From the NCBI GenBank assembly GCA_964451705.1, contig CAYVIV010000007.1, positions 1 through 26,830 on the forward strand: 26,830 nucleotides of DNA. The letters run 5' to 3'. A program made the position numbers and the translations under genes. The notes below the pieces were generated by a model. That model saw nothing but the letters and a program-made list of their open reading frames with translations. It was not told the origin of the DNA and searched no databases. Shown here piece by piece: positions 7,139 to 16,801 of the stretch; the stretch's first letter is position 1, and each line of letters opens with the position of its first letter. The stretch comes from CAYYFV01 sp964451705 (GTDB taxonomy: Bacteria; Patescibacteriota; Gracilibacteria; UBA1369; GCA-2718715).

Positions 7139-9061
7139 TTAGAGATCAAGTGGTGGTCCGGGCACCTCCCTCTCAGGTTGCTCTATATCTATAGAATCAA
7201 GATTAAGATCAGTTCTACTCGCGTTAGAGAAATCAGGCTCAGCTGGCTCAATATCAAGAGGCTCAATATTAAAGTCACTGTCATCCTCTTCCCGTGGTGG
7301 CTGATACTCAATAGGCCGAATACGGTCAATATAAAAATCACTTTCTTCATCCTCCAAAACAGCTGGTAACCCTATACAGGCAGCAGCATCTGCATCTCCT
7401 CTGAAATCTCCAGCATTAAAACTAGGAATCTCACCACCTGGAGTGTCTACAATAATTTGACTCCCCCTCTTCGAAAAAGATAGGGTTGACTCCAGTGCTA
7501 ATATTATATTTTCATCTAACTCCAACCAGTTATCAGAATCTTCATCAAAAATACCAGCGTAAAAAGAATCAATTAGCCCTTCAGCGATGTCCTCAGCTGC
7601 GTCCGGTTGATCAGTGAATGGATATGAATCATTATCTCCCATCAGCCCATCTAAATCCCAGTCAAAATCTAGATTCAACTGACCTTGAGCAAACATCAAC
7701 TCTTGTAAAGCTTCTTCGAACCCCTCATCTTGTCGTGCTTCCGTAAAGTCTGTAATAGTACATTTAAAATCTTGCTTCTTACCTGCAGGTAGTGTCTGAT
7801 ATGAATCCAAGTCAAAATTAGGGTACCAACTTATTGGGTGAGCAAACATTGTAGTACTTTGCCCTGGTATATAAAAGTAACCAGAATTCGTAAAATATTC
7901 CAAATCAGTAACCTGAAACCTAGACTTCAAGCCACAGTTATGAACGTTTACCGCTGCATTCGCTAGATTGCATTCTAAATGTAAATTCTTAAGCTGCTCA
8001 ATATGAATTTCATATATAACTCTCAAAAAGTCTATATATGTGTTTGATGGTTGTTCTACTACCCCATTTTGTTCTACAGCTAGGTCTTCGCCTGCAAGCC
8101 ATATAGACACAGCAGATTTCGATATACCAGGTTGTCCACTCGTGTCTACTTTATTTATTGTATAAATAGCCCTAGATTTTGTATGAATCCGATAAGGAAC
8201 TTGGACAGATGCAAAAAGCTTTGTTAATAACATAGGATACTTCCCTGTATTTCTAAAAGTCAAAGGCCCCTCAAACTCTGTCGCATCTGCATTAGCTGCT
8301 AAAAGAGAAGACTGCACACAAAAGCTCGCATTATAGGTAATAGCGTTTAGCACGCCAAAAAACTCTTCAAAATCCAAGCTTGAAATAGAATCGTCTGCCT
8401 GCAGTATAGTACTAACCGAGCCCGGGATATCAAAAAAATCAAATGCTCCTGCCATCCTACCGGCTGCTATACTATGAACAGAGCCTTCCCCAAAACTAAT
8501 TTCCTGCCCATTAATCACTAAGTCTTCAAAAGATATTAACTTTGCCAAAGCATACGGCGGATATTTAATAGCTATTTCTAAATCCAAACCATCCTCTCCA
8601 TTTATTAGGAAGCCAGGTGGAGGTTCTTGGTCTTCTAAATCGAAACTAATATTATCAGTTCCTAAACTCGTGGCAATCACATCTCCATCATGCAACAAAG
8701 AGAATTCTAGTGGAAACAAGAGTCCAAGACCACCTTCGTAGTTCAAATCAAAGCTAATATTCCTCAAGTTCACAGCTTGTGCACTAGTTAAATTCAAGCT
8801 AGCAAAAGTATTACGAGGTAACTCACAACTCTCTACCTCTTGATACTCCAGTACCACCTCTAAAGCTTCGCACTCTGCTATAGGTGGTACATCTACAACC
8901 ACTGGCTCATAGTTCATTAAAAACAAATTCGAAAACCCTCTATCTCCACGTGGTCCATTAATCATAAATAATGTATCAAGTGTATGAGTAAATTCATATG
9001 CAGTCACTTTATATTCAAAAGTATGATTAGTTGTGTTTGTTTGTAGAAGAGGAGTAGTTAT
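7139..9061 (-). CDS. Giant secreted surface protein, C-terminal part (probably continues from 13889)
   Basis: An open frame of 640 codons runs from the N gap to the TAA at 7139. No ATG occurs until MINGPRGDRG, about 30 codons after the gap. The sequence before it (ITTPLLQTNTTNHTFEYKV) reads as ordinary protein, so this is most likely the continuation of the gene starting at 13889. It joins in frame if the true gap is a multiple of 3 bp. Visible parts are further beta-sandwich-like domains, each introduced by a Cys (PIAECEALEV, SCELPRNTFA, SFCVQSSLL). A calcium-loop-like DWDLDGLMGDNDSYPF lies at about 7618-7668, resembling a thrombospondin type-3 or dockerin-type Asp-rich loop. A disordered acidic, proline-rich tail contains IEPLDIEPAEPDF. 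There is no C-terminal membrane segment or sorting signal, so attachment must come from elsewhere, perhaps the downstream 1,037-residue protein. Confidence 0.75.
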   Translation of the reverse strand: MTTPLLQTNTTNHTFEYKVTAYEFTHTLDTLFMINGPRGDRGFSNLFLMNYEPVVVDVPPIAECEALEVVLEYQEVESCELPRNTFASLNLTSAQAVNLRNISFDLNYEGGLGLLFPLEFSLLHDGDVIATSLGTDNISFDLEDQEPPPGFLINGEDGLDLEIAIKYPPYALAKLISFEDLVINGQEISFGEGSVHSIAAGRMAGAFDFFDIPGSVSTILQADDSISSLDFEEFFGVLNAITYNASFCVQSSLLAANADATEFEGPLTFRNTGKYPMLLTKLFASVQVPYRIHTKSRAIYTINKVDTSGQPGISKSAVSIWLAGEDLAVEQNGVVEQPSNTYIDFLRVIYEIHIEQLKNLHLECNLANAAVNVHNCGLKSRFQVTDLEYFTNSGYFYIPGQSTTMFAHPISWYPNFDLDSYQTLPAGKKQDFKCTITDFTEARQDEGFEEALQELMFAQGQLNLDFDWDLDGLMGDNDSYPFTDQPDAAEDIAEGLIDSFYAGIFDEDSDNWLELDENIILALESTLSFSKRGSQIIVDTPGGEIPSFNAGDFRGDADAAACIGLPAVLEDEESDFYIDRIRPIEYQPPREEDDSDFNIEPLDIEPAEPDFSNASRTDLNLDSIDIEQPEREVPGPPLDL

Positions 9062-9062
9062 A

Positions 9063-9072
9063 NNNNNNNNNN
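9063..9072. other. Assembly gap (ten Ns)
   Basis: A run of exactly ten N characters, typical of a placeholder of unknown true length. It interrupts a minus-strand gene: the reading frame is open on both sides but in different phase. Translation read straight through the Ns gives a false C-terminus (YNYSSSTNKHN) for the upstream part and a false N-terminus for the downstream part. Confidence 0.99.
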
Positions 9073-12000
9073 TGTCGCAAAGTATATGCCTCCCCATATA
9101 TAAATTGATAAGTCTTCTGAAGGGGGACAATTTGAGCTTGCACTATAAATGTATCAACTATGTCTTTAAAGAGATCATCATCATCCTGATTAGATTGTGA
9201 GTGAAATAAATATACATCCGTCTGCCCAACACTAGCATTTTTTAAGTCAAAAATATTCACTTTACCAGCTGGACAAGAACTATCATCCTCGGTAAGTCCA
9301 TCAGGTTGTATTTTCAATTCATAGTTCAAAGCATTGCAATGTTCCACTGGATTAAACGGGTCAAACTGAAACTCAACGTTTAAACCTCCCTCTGCAACAT
9401 CTGTACCAAAGGTGAAATACTGATCTTCAAATTTTAAATCTACATCTGTAAAATCATCGTTTATATGTTCCAACTGCCTATAAAGCACCTCCATTGTAAT
9501 CTTGCTCACTTGGCCCGAATTAACAGTAATCTGGTCGTTAAATGTATATAAGTGTGGATTATCATCATTCACCGCTCCTGGGTGGTCAGGGAAAATAAAT
9601 GCCAACTCATCAGCTTCAAACATAGCAAACTCTATCGAATCAATCGTAACAGCTTGACTCGATGTATTAGCTAATGTAATTTCAAATACATTGGGAATAA
9701 ACTCAGATCTACCATCTCCCAGGCTTTTACTATAACAAGCCAAACCAGACCCTTCAGTAAAGCCTACATTCTCAGCAAAAACTTGTTCTACAGACACATC
9801 TATTCTCGGACACAGATCATTTATAGTTGTCACATCGGACATGGAGTACAAATGGCTATAAGGTTCCTGAAAACTCAAATATTCTTGAATCCCCCTATAT
9901 GCATCAACATCATAAATGATAGGAGGCAGCTCTCTAAAATAACTACGTTCATTTTGTACTAGATCATCAAACCGATCCGCGTTAAATAAAACACGTCTCG
10001 CAGCAATATCTAACAGTCCAAAATCATACAAATACATTACCGGGTCTATTGCTGAATTACAGCCCACACTAGCTTTCTCTTTTTGCTTTAAGGCAGGGCC
10101 TATTATATCTAATGCACCTTCCTCTGGATTAAATGGTCCAGGAGCACCCGCGGTTGTTGTCCATAACAAAGTACCCTGACAATCAACTTTTAAAGTAGCC
10201 AAGCGGTACTCTACACCAGCTAACATAAAAACCAGGTCGTAACTACCATTCCCTTGAAAGAATGGAGTTTTCAATAATAATGTATCAAACTCACTACTCA
10301 AGGCTCTTGTGTCCCCTGCAGTATATTCCGCTCTGCGAGCATCATAAGTATAGCCAACTCCTGCATAAACTATTTCTTGAAAAACATTTACCGATTCCCT
10401 GCCTAACATTATCCTAAAGCTTGGTCTTAAGTCAGCAAACTGCAGGTTCTCATTCAAAGACTCAATATCAAAACCAAATTCAATACCTCCAATAGTAGTT
10501 TCATCGCTATGATCAATAAGCAACCTTGCTAAATTTTCTTGATTTAAAGAGTCACCAATCCTATCTACACCCTCGCCAGCCCGCTCTACTTCGGACACAA
10601 CATCATCCGGCAAAAACGCACTTAAAATATCTAACTGCTCTGCACCCAAAACCCTATCACAACTTAAAGCTTTATTAACCCGATCTCCCACTCCAGCATT
10701 CAAACCACACTCCGCAAACTCCAAAGTTATATCCCCTCGCCCTGCCTTCTCCTCTTCTGCATATGTGTAGTTCAAGGTATAAGACAGCACTAAATCATCT
10801 GCTGGATCACCATCCTCCAAAGAGACCACAAACGCTAAATCTACCTGATTTTGAGCCCCATCTTCAAAATTTATAGTAATTGTTCCTTCTGCATCAATTG
10901 CTTGCTCATCACCACCTCCATCTACAACTGTATAACCTGCACCGTTCGGTGGAAATTCAGAAATAACCAAGGAGTTATAAACGACACCCTCGACACGCGC
11001 TGCATTAAAGCGCAAGTGTTGAGAGGCTGGTTCACCCAAACCTTCCACATCACAGGCATCATCAGCACTAACATTAAGTTGTACCTCTACACATGTGTTA
11101 TCTATTTTTTTTAATATACTAGGCTTGGTATATACATTTTTAGCAAAATCAATGTTCTGCCCAAACTCATCTAAATTCAAATATACAGCCAAGTAATGTA
11201 CTCCAAACGGCAAAGCCTCCAAATTAATGTCCGAGTTATTCTGGGCCTCATAATCAATATTGGGAACATTCAAGTTAAGATCACCATTAACCACAAACTC
11301 CCCATCTGCATTCTCAGTATAAATCTTAAAGATACTATTATTATAGTCCACTGAATAAGTAGCAGATGGAGCTAAAGTTTTATTTGTATTTAAGACAGCA
11401 AGAACATTAACCATCTTATTCGCACAATCAATCTCTACCTCATCTGCAGGGTCTAGCACACCCACTTGCTCCGGAGTCAAAGTGTCTGGGGCTACAGATC
11501 TCAATGGTACACCCACATTTTCAAATGCGTATGCATATGCTGTTGGCAAGCTAAATAAGTCAGTGATATAACTACTAAACTCATCTAAAAAGTTCATAAC
11601 AGCCACCCCTGGCACATTTGCAGCAAATTCATCGTTGTTGCAAGAAAACTCCGAAACCTCAATCCCAGCAAATTCATCAACATAAAAGTTATTACCATCA
11701 TTCAAAACAGCTTCATCAATATTGAATTCTAACGGATCTCTATTTTCATCATCCTCTATGTTTAGAGCAAACTCATAAGCTGCTTCCGCACCTGCTCCAA
11801 GAACTTTGTCGGCGTTATATCTAAAAAGTATCTGATCTGCCTCCAGATCCTGGCTCTGCAAATCTGCACCAAGAATTGACCTCAGGTTGAATCGATCAAC
11901 GTCTATATCATTTTCAAACCTTAAAGCTAAAGTTGCAAGATCTACATCGAAAACAGAAATATTCTCAACAACTGCAGCAAAAATGTTTTCTTCACTACAA

Positions 12001-13889
12001 CTCAGCAGTGCATTACCATCACCATCAACTGTTTTCGCATGCATATCTACAGTTACTGTATCTACAAAACAACTTTCCATATTTAAGCTCAAGCTACCTA
12101 CATCAAGCAGCTCACCACCAAACTCATAATTTAACATTAATTCTGGTGCATTAATTTCAGGAAATTTATTGTCTCCATCTGCATTCAGTTCTGCTAAGGC
12201 TTTGTAGGCATCTACATCAATCACAAAATCCAAATCAATACTTTTTGTCCCTCCAGCATCAACAGCATTATCAGCGTCGAGATTAGCAATATTCACAGAT
12301 AAAGCATCGGTCAAATTTGCAAATATAATATTAGTGACATCTGCATCATTGCGACTTCTATTTTCGAATACCAAGGCATCTGCTAAACTCTGATTTAAAG
12401 TGCCGGCTTTCATAGCATCACAGGTAAAATCCAAACCTCCTTCCAAACGAACATTAAGAACATTTGGGCATGAGTCGACGATAGTCATAGAACCAATTAC
12501 ATCTATAAAAAGTTCGTCAGCACCTATTTCAATATTTCTATTCACAGCCTCCACAGTAAAGTTCGTAGGCGTCAAGGCAACAATATCATTATCTGCTGGG
12601 ATAGTTACTTGCAAATACAAATCTAACTCAGCACCTGACTCAAGGAAAACCCCACCACTAGCACCTGCAAACAAAGCTGTTGCATTCGATAAATTTGCAA
12701 TATTATCTATATTCCTAAAATCAACACTTGCTGTACCCTCATTATTTATAGTGGCATCAACTTCAAATTTTCTTAGACCTGCTGCATCCTGTACAAAAAA
12801 TGTGTACTTGTAAGCAGCTGCACTTGCAGCTATAGCTGCATCTACCTGGAAATTCAATTTAGAAATCATAATCTCGTAATCCGACTCTGATTCAATTTTT
12901 ATTTTTGTATCGCCACCAGAACTCAGTGCATTACAATCTATCGATTCACTACGACTTAAACCTAAGTCTAAAATATTGTTAGAGTCACCAGGCCTATCTA
13001 TTCTGCCCCTTGGTGCAAGACTTTCTGTTAAATAAACCCAGTACAAACCCTCCGAAATCAAACCATTCAATTCATCAAGTTTTTGCGAACGAATAGCTGC
13101 ACGTTTTACATTTAATTCCCTATCTGTCTCGGCAATTGGCCAAATTAACTCTGCCCCACCAGTAAGATCATTAATCTTAAAAACAGAATCCAAGCGCTGA
13201 CTTTGTGACAAAGCATTTAAAAAGTTATGGTCTTTAAGAGTCTTCAAGTTCCAACCATACCTACTAAAAGTCTCTGGATTATTTGCAACAGGAGGGTTTA
13301 CACATCTCAAAGATTGATTGGGTCTCAACCCATCTTCAAATGTAAAGTACATAATAGCGTCATTTGCAGATAAGATGGTCGAATCAAATTCTGGAGCACG
13401 GCAGCAAAACTCTGTATTAACCCCAGAAACCAAAGCCGAAGGAAGCATATTGAACTTCTCTCTATTATCAACCAAACCAAAACCAGCAAAAATATAATTT
13501 GCATTATCTGCTTTTACTCTAGATTCAAACAATTCCTTAATAGTCATAGCCTCATCCGCCCAAATAAAATTAGGCTTACCTACACCAGCATCTGCTATCA
13601 ACTCACAACCTGCTGTATTTTCTCTCTCGAGTTTAACCCTATTAGAAAACTTTAAAAACTCAACTGGCTGCGTATTATTAGAAGTCAGTCTATTTCCAGA
13701 CTCTCTCAAAAAAGTAGACGCTGCAAAATCTGTAGCAGTTTGCTTAGATTGCGCTCCAGATAAATCTAAAACGTCAAAACTAGGTGGCTGGTCGACAATA
13801 GTAGCATTTACTTGAGCTTGTCCCAAGAAATAGGCTCCAACTATTACTAAAAATGAAATTAAATATAAGTTGATTGTTCTTAAATTCAT
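9073..13889 (-). CDS. Giant secreted surface protein, N-terminal part (interrupted by assembly gap)
   Basis: The ATG at 13889 opens 1,605 codons up to the gap. Residues 1-29 form a signal peptide (hydrophobic 9-22, cleavage plausible after VNA). Residues ~175-290 form a module with DAIMYFTFEDG, LRCVNPPV, SRYGWNLKTL, VFKINDLTGG and finally GLYWVYLTES. The GWN...YWV pattern recurs in bacterial cell-surface proteins. After that come roughly 130-170-residue beta-rich units. Many begin or end at a cysteine (SIDCNAL, NMESCFVD, SEFSCNND, EIDCANKM, DNTCVEVQ, EFAECGL, LKVDCQG, VEHCNAL), suggesting a tandem array of diverged Ig-like domains. It is very acidic. I see no enzyme motif. With the part after the gap it makes at least 2,245 residues. 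The function is unknown; an adhesin, fibre or surface-layer-like role is inferred. It is followed at 20 bp by the 1,037-residue protein. Confidence 0.85.
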
Positions 13890-14171
13890 CCTAAATAAAA
13901 GTTATAATTATTAATTTATACAAGCACCTAATTCTCAAGACATCCAAGCGCTCCCTAGGCACAGTTATATATAGGGTATTTATTTCTAAAAATTTGTTCA
14001 ACTCTACAAATCACTACTATATATACAAAAAAAAGAAATAAGTTTTAGATCAAATAACCACAGCGGATAATCAAAACCCTAAAACTCAGATCCCCTACAA
14101 GGGCAAGGACAATTAACTTGAAATCCTCAAAGCCATTAACCCCAGGTAGCAATTAAACTTGCTCAAAATAC

Positions 14172-14194
14172 AAAAATATTGCCTAAAAAAAAGC
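14172..14194. repeat. A-rich element, copy A
   Basis: The sequence aaaaatattgcct followed by eight A's and gc. A near-identical copy (seven A's) is at 14326-14347. Here the element also forms an inverted repeat TTGCCT...AGGCAA (14179-14202) around the A-run. Confidence 0.7.
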
Positions 14195-14325
14195 AAGGCA
14201 AAATTAACCAACTCTACAGATTATTTATAAAACCTAATCTCCTCAGTCCAAGTAGTAATTTTAGTTAATTTTTCTAAGCAAAATGACTAGTCAAAACACC
14301 CATTCCTCAAACCTGATCTTCCACA

Positions 14326-14347
14326 AAAAATATTGCCTAAAAAAAGC
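14326..14347. repeat. A-rich element, copy B
   Basis: The second copy of the element at 14172-14194, one A shorter. It provides the T-tract, on the minus strand, of the terminator after the PBP gene. Confidence 0.7.
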
Positions 14348-14365
14348 GGTAACCTAGGGGCTACC
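14339..14365 (-). terminator. Intrinsic terminator after the PBP gene
   Basis: On the minus strand GGTAGCC pairs with GGTTACC (7 bp, one G-U) across a CCTA loop, then GC and seven T's. It lies about 70 bp after the PBP stop and would separate it from the giant-protein operon. Confidence 0.65.
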
Positions 14366-14383
14366 CAGCAGTCGAGCGCAAGC

Positions 14384-14441
14384 AATAAACACAACCCCCT
14401 ATCGGTCCAGGTGAATAAATACAAACAACTGCCTATCGGTC
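14384..14441. repeat. Imperfect tandem duplication at the PBP stop codon
   Basis: The sequence ending cctatcggtc occurs twice: 14384-14407 (aataaacacaac..) and 14414-14441 (aataaatacaaac..), with 3' ends 34 bp apart. The second copy contains the PBP stop codon and last two codons. Confidence 0.6.
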
Positions 14442-16673
14442 TGGACTAATAGAAAGATAACCAACCAAGTACTCAGCTACCTGCCTAAACAAAGGCAAAG
14501 CAGTCGAACTTGCCCACTGTGAAGACCTAGGTTTGTCTATCTTAGTCAAAACAACAATCTCTGGATCGCTAGCTGGTAAAAACCCGACAAAGGTCGCAAA
14601 AGTTGTACCCGGTCCCTCCAAAGGCTTACCCTTTTTATAAGTCTGGGCAGTTCCAGTTTTGCCCGCAACGCTATAGCCAGGCAGCTGCCCCGCAGCTGCC
14701 TGCCCATTATCTACCACAGAAGTTAGCATAGCCGTCAGGGTGTCGCTGGTCTTTTTAGATACTACTCTTCTTACAGCCTCTGGTTGCATTTGCTGAACCA
14801 CAGCATCTTGGCTATCAATTTTATTCACAATCATAGGTTTCATTAAAACCCCCTTGTTAGCAATTGCGGCAAACGAGGTAATCATTTGAATTGGCGTTAC
14901 GCTCAAACCTTGTCCAAAAGCTCTGGTTACCAGCTCACTATCTGTCCAGTTTAAAAAGGAACTCACCTTCCCTCCAGGCTCATTATAAAACTCCAGGCCG
15001 GTATCTCTACCAAAACCAAACTTCTTAATATAAGAGAAAAACAAACGCCGACCCAGTTTCTGGGAAATCCAGGCCATACCAATATTGTTAGAAGTCTCTA
15101 AAACCTGAGTCATAGTAATCTCGCCATAGTGCTCACCAAGCGCATTGTCTATCGTAAATTCATCTACTTTAATAGGCCCTTCATCGTTTACCAAAGTTGC
15201 CGGGGTCACAGCGTCTACATCTAAAGCTGCAGCCATGGTTATAGGCTTAAATACAGAACCAGGTTCGTAAACATCGAAAATAGCTTTGTTTTGGTAGGCT
15301 GCTGGGCCAATTCTATTTTTGTAGACCTCAAAATAAATCTCTCGACCATTTTCCGACTTTACAGGAAACAACTCTAACTTACGGTAGTTATCACGATCTT
15401 CATGCAGCCAAATTTGCTGTGTATCTGCTTTTTCAATTCGCTCTACATTTTCATAGTCTTCGAGTTCTAAAACTAACTCTTGCTTATCCAAAGCAGCAGA
15501 AAAGTCATTTAAATCAAAAGATGGATAGTTGGCCATTGCCAAAATCGCACCAGTCTTGGGATTCATCACAATCACCTGACCACTATCTGCTACATATTTA
15601 TCTACAGCATCTGCCAGTAAACGTTCTGTCATTAATTGAATAGATCTGTCGATAGTCAAATACACATCCGAACCATCTTTGGCAGGGGTTATAACAGTAT
15701 CGTCTCCAACTGTTAAACTTTGCCCCAAACCGTCAAGCTTGGCCTTAAACACTCCGTTCTCTCCTGCCAACATATCTTCGAAATAACGTTCCAATCCATA
15801 CTGCCCCCCCTGGGAATTCTTATAACCAATCACATTTGCCGCCAAATTCTTTTCTGGATAATGTCTATAGGTTTCATCTATAAAACCCAGACCCTTAAAC
15901 TTATCTGAATCCGAAGCAATTAACTCACTTAACTCCAAACTAACCGCTGGATCCAAGGCTTTTTTAATAACTACATATTTATTTTCTCCTTTGAGAATTT
16001 TTGCTAAACGCGTTACAGAAATATCCAAAATTGGGGCTGCCAACTTCGCAACAAATAATTCATCGACTATTTTTGGAGGGTAAGCAATTACATCATCACC
16101 TTCTATCAAAAGTGCATCTAAATTCAAGGCTTCTATTTTACGTTTCAAAAATGAGTCTACATCTGTTTGCAAAATAACTCTCTGGCGAATTTTCGAGCCA
16201 ACTAGCGCCCTCAAATCTCCAGTAAAATCATCTCTAAGCTCTCCCAAACTTTTCGGTTTTAAAATCTCTAACAATCTCTCTTCTTCCAGCTCCTCTGGTA
16301 AACTTTGCCGTAACTTTTTTAAACGCAAGTTATCTTTCTCCAAAGCTTCAACAGAGTCAAACAACACCGGCACCAAGGCATCTACTACTAAGTCTGGATA
16401 ATCCATATAACTAGGATCAGCATACAAAGTCTTCAAGCTCACATTGGTAGCTACCCGAAAGTCATTTTGCGAATGAAAATCCTTTAAAAAAATTTCTCCA
16501 CGATTAGCCTCCAACTCCTTAAAACCCTGCTGCGCCGCCAAAGCCACATTTACAAAATAATCATGCTTAACAACTTGCAAATAAAATACCTTCGACAAAA
16601 CCATGACACAAATAACAATAAACAATATACTCAAATCCGAAATCCTGTGCGTTAAGTTTTGATTATCATGCAT
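14433..16673 (-). CDS. Class B penicillin-binding protein (FtsI/PBP2-type peptidoglycan transpeptidase)
   Basis: It has 746 residues from the ATG at 16673 (MHDNQNLTHR). A GTG at 16718 would add 15 residues, but the ATG gives the usual short cytoplasmic tail before the membrane segment (about 14-32, ILFIVICVMVL). The PBP dimerisation domain follows (ANRGEIFLKD, about 56-65). The transpeptidase domain has all three active-site motifs: SVFK (S473 nucleophile, K476), SNN (528-530) and KTG (672-674), plus NYPSFDLNDF and YEPGSVFKP. It cross-links peptidoglycan stem peptides outside the membrane, in division or elongation. Two features are odd. A segment of roughly 55 residues (about 393-452, charged, with IEKADTQQIWLHEDRDNY) separates NYPSFD from the NKAIFDVYEPGS region, and the linker at about 110-200 is also long. 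The presence of a PBP implies a peptidoglycan wall and beta-lactam targets. It is divergent from the M16 peptidase. Confidence 0.93.
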   Translation of the reverse strand: MHDNQNLTHRISDLSILFIVICVMVLSKVFYLQVVKHDYFVNVALAAQQGFKELEANRGEIFLKDFHSQNDFRVATNVSLKTLYADPSYMDYPDLVVDALVPVLFDSVEALEKDNLRLKKLRQSLPEELEEERLLEILKPKSLGELRDDFTGDLRALVGSKIRQRVILQTDVDSFLKRKIEALNLDALLIEGDDVIAYPPKIVDELFVAKLAAPILDISVTRLAKILKGENKYVVIKKALDPAVSLELSELIASDSDKFKGLGFIDETYRHYPEKNLAANVIGYKNSQGGQYGLERYFEDMLAGENGVFKAKLDGLGQSLTVGDDTVITPAKDGSDVYLTIDRSIQLMTERLLADAVDKYVADSGQVIVMNPKTGAILAMANYPSFDLNDFSAALDKQELVLELEDYENVERIEKADTQQIWLHEDRDNYRKLELFPVKSENGREIYFEVYKNRIGPAAYQNKAIFDVYEPGSVFKPITMAAALDVDAVTPATLVNDEGPIKVDEFTIDNALGEHYGEITMTQVLETSNNIGMAWISQKLGRRLFFSYIKKFGFGRDTGLEFYNEPGGKVSSFLNWTDSELVTRAFGQGLSVTPIQMITSFAAIANKGVLMKPMIVNKIDSQDAVVQQMQPEAVRRVVSKKTSDTLTAMLTSVVDNGQAAAGQLPGYSVAGKTGTAQTYKKGKPLEGPGTTFATFVGFLPASDPEIVVLTKIDKPRSSQWASSTALPLFRQVAEYLVGYLSISPDR

Positions 16674-16748
16674 AAAAATATATAAATTTTGACTAAGCAA
16701 AGTGTAACAAATTCCCACAAAAAAAACATGAAAAACTCATAAAAAAGA

Positions 16749-16777
16749 TTGGCAAATAAAGCCATTAGTGTTAATTT
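16749..16777 (+). promoter_or_regulatory. Possible promoter for the M16 peptidase-ndk operon
   Basis: TTGGCA (16749-16754), 17-bp spacer, TAATTT (16772-16777). The -35 is one base from consensus; the -10 is weaker. The leader would be about 18 nt. Confidence 0.4.
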
Positions 16778-16801
16778 TTAAAAAATAAATAATAGCAAAT
16801 T

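Larger units (their letters stand above)
13890..14432. other. 543-bp non-coding interval
   Basis: This lies between the PBP gene (ending at 14433) and the giant-protein start (13889), both minus strand. I see no credible gene and no tRNA or known RNA signature. It holds a terminator for the PBP gene, a duplicated A-rich 22-23-bp element and an imperfect duplication next to the PBP stop (separate entries). The remaining sequence (about 13940-14170) is A/T-rich and should contain the giant operon's promoter. No single -35/-10 pair stands out; TATAAA and TATAAC boxes lie within 40 bp of the ATG. A small regulatory RNA cannot be excluded. Confidence 0.6.

Noticed and set aside
9027..9130. Two overlapping genes across the N gap
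   Set aside because: The overlap comes only from translating ten placeholder Ns in two phases; the residues beyond the gap in each are artefacts.
13960..14330. Structured RNA (tmRNA, RNase P, SRP RNA, 6S or tRNA) in the long intergenic interval
   Set aside because: None of the conserved cores of these RNAs is present and only weak A/T-rich pairings are visible.
14433..16718. GTG start at 16718 for the PBP
   Set aside because: It adds 15 residues with no family support. The ATG at 16673 gives the normal short tail before the membrane segment.
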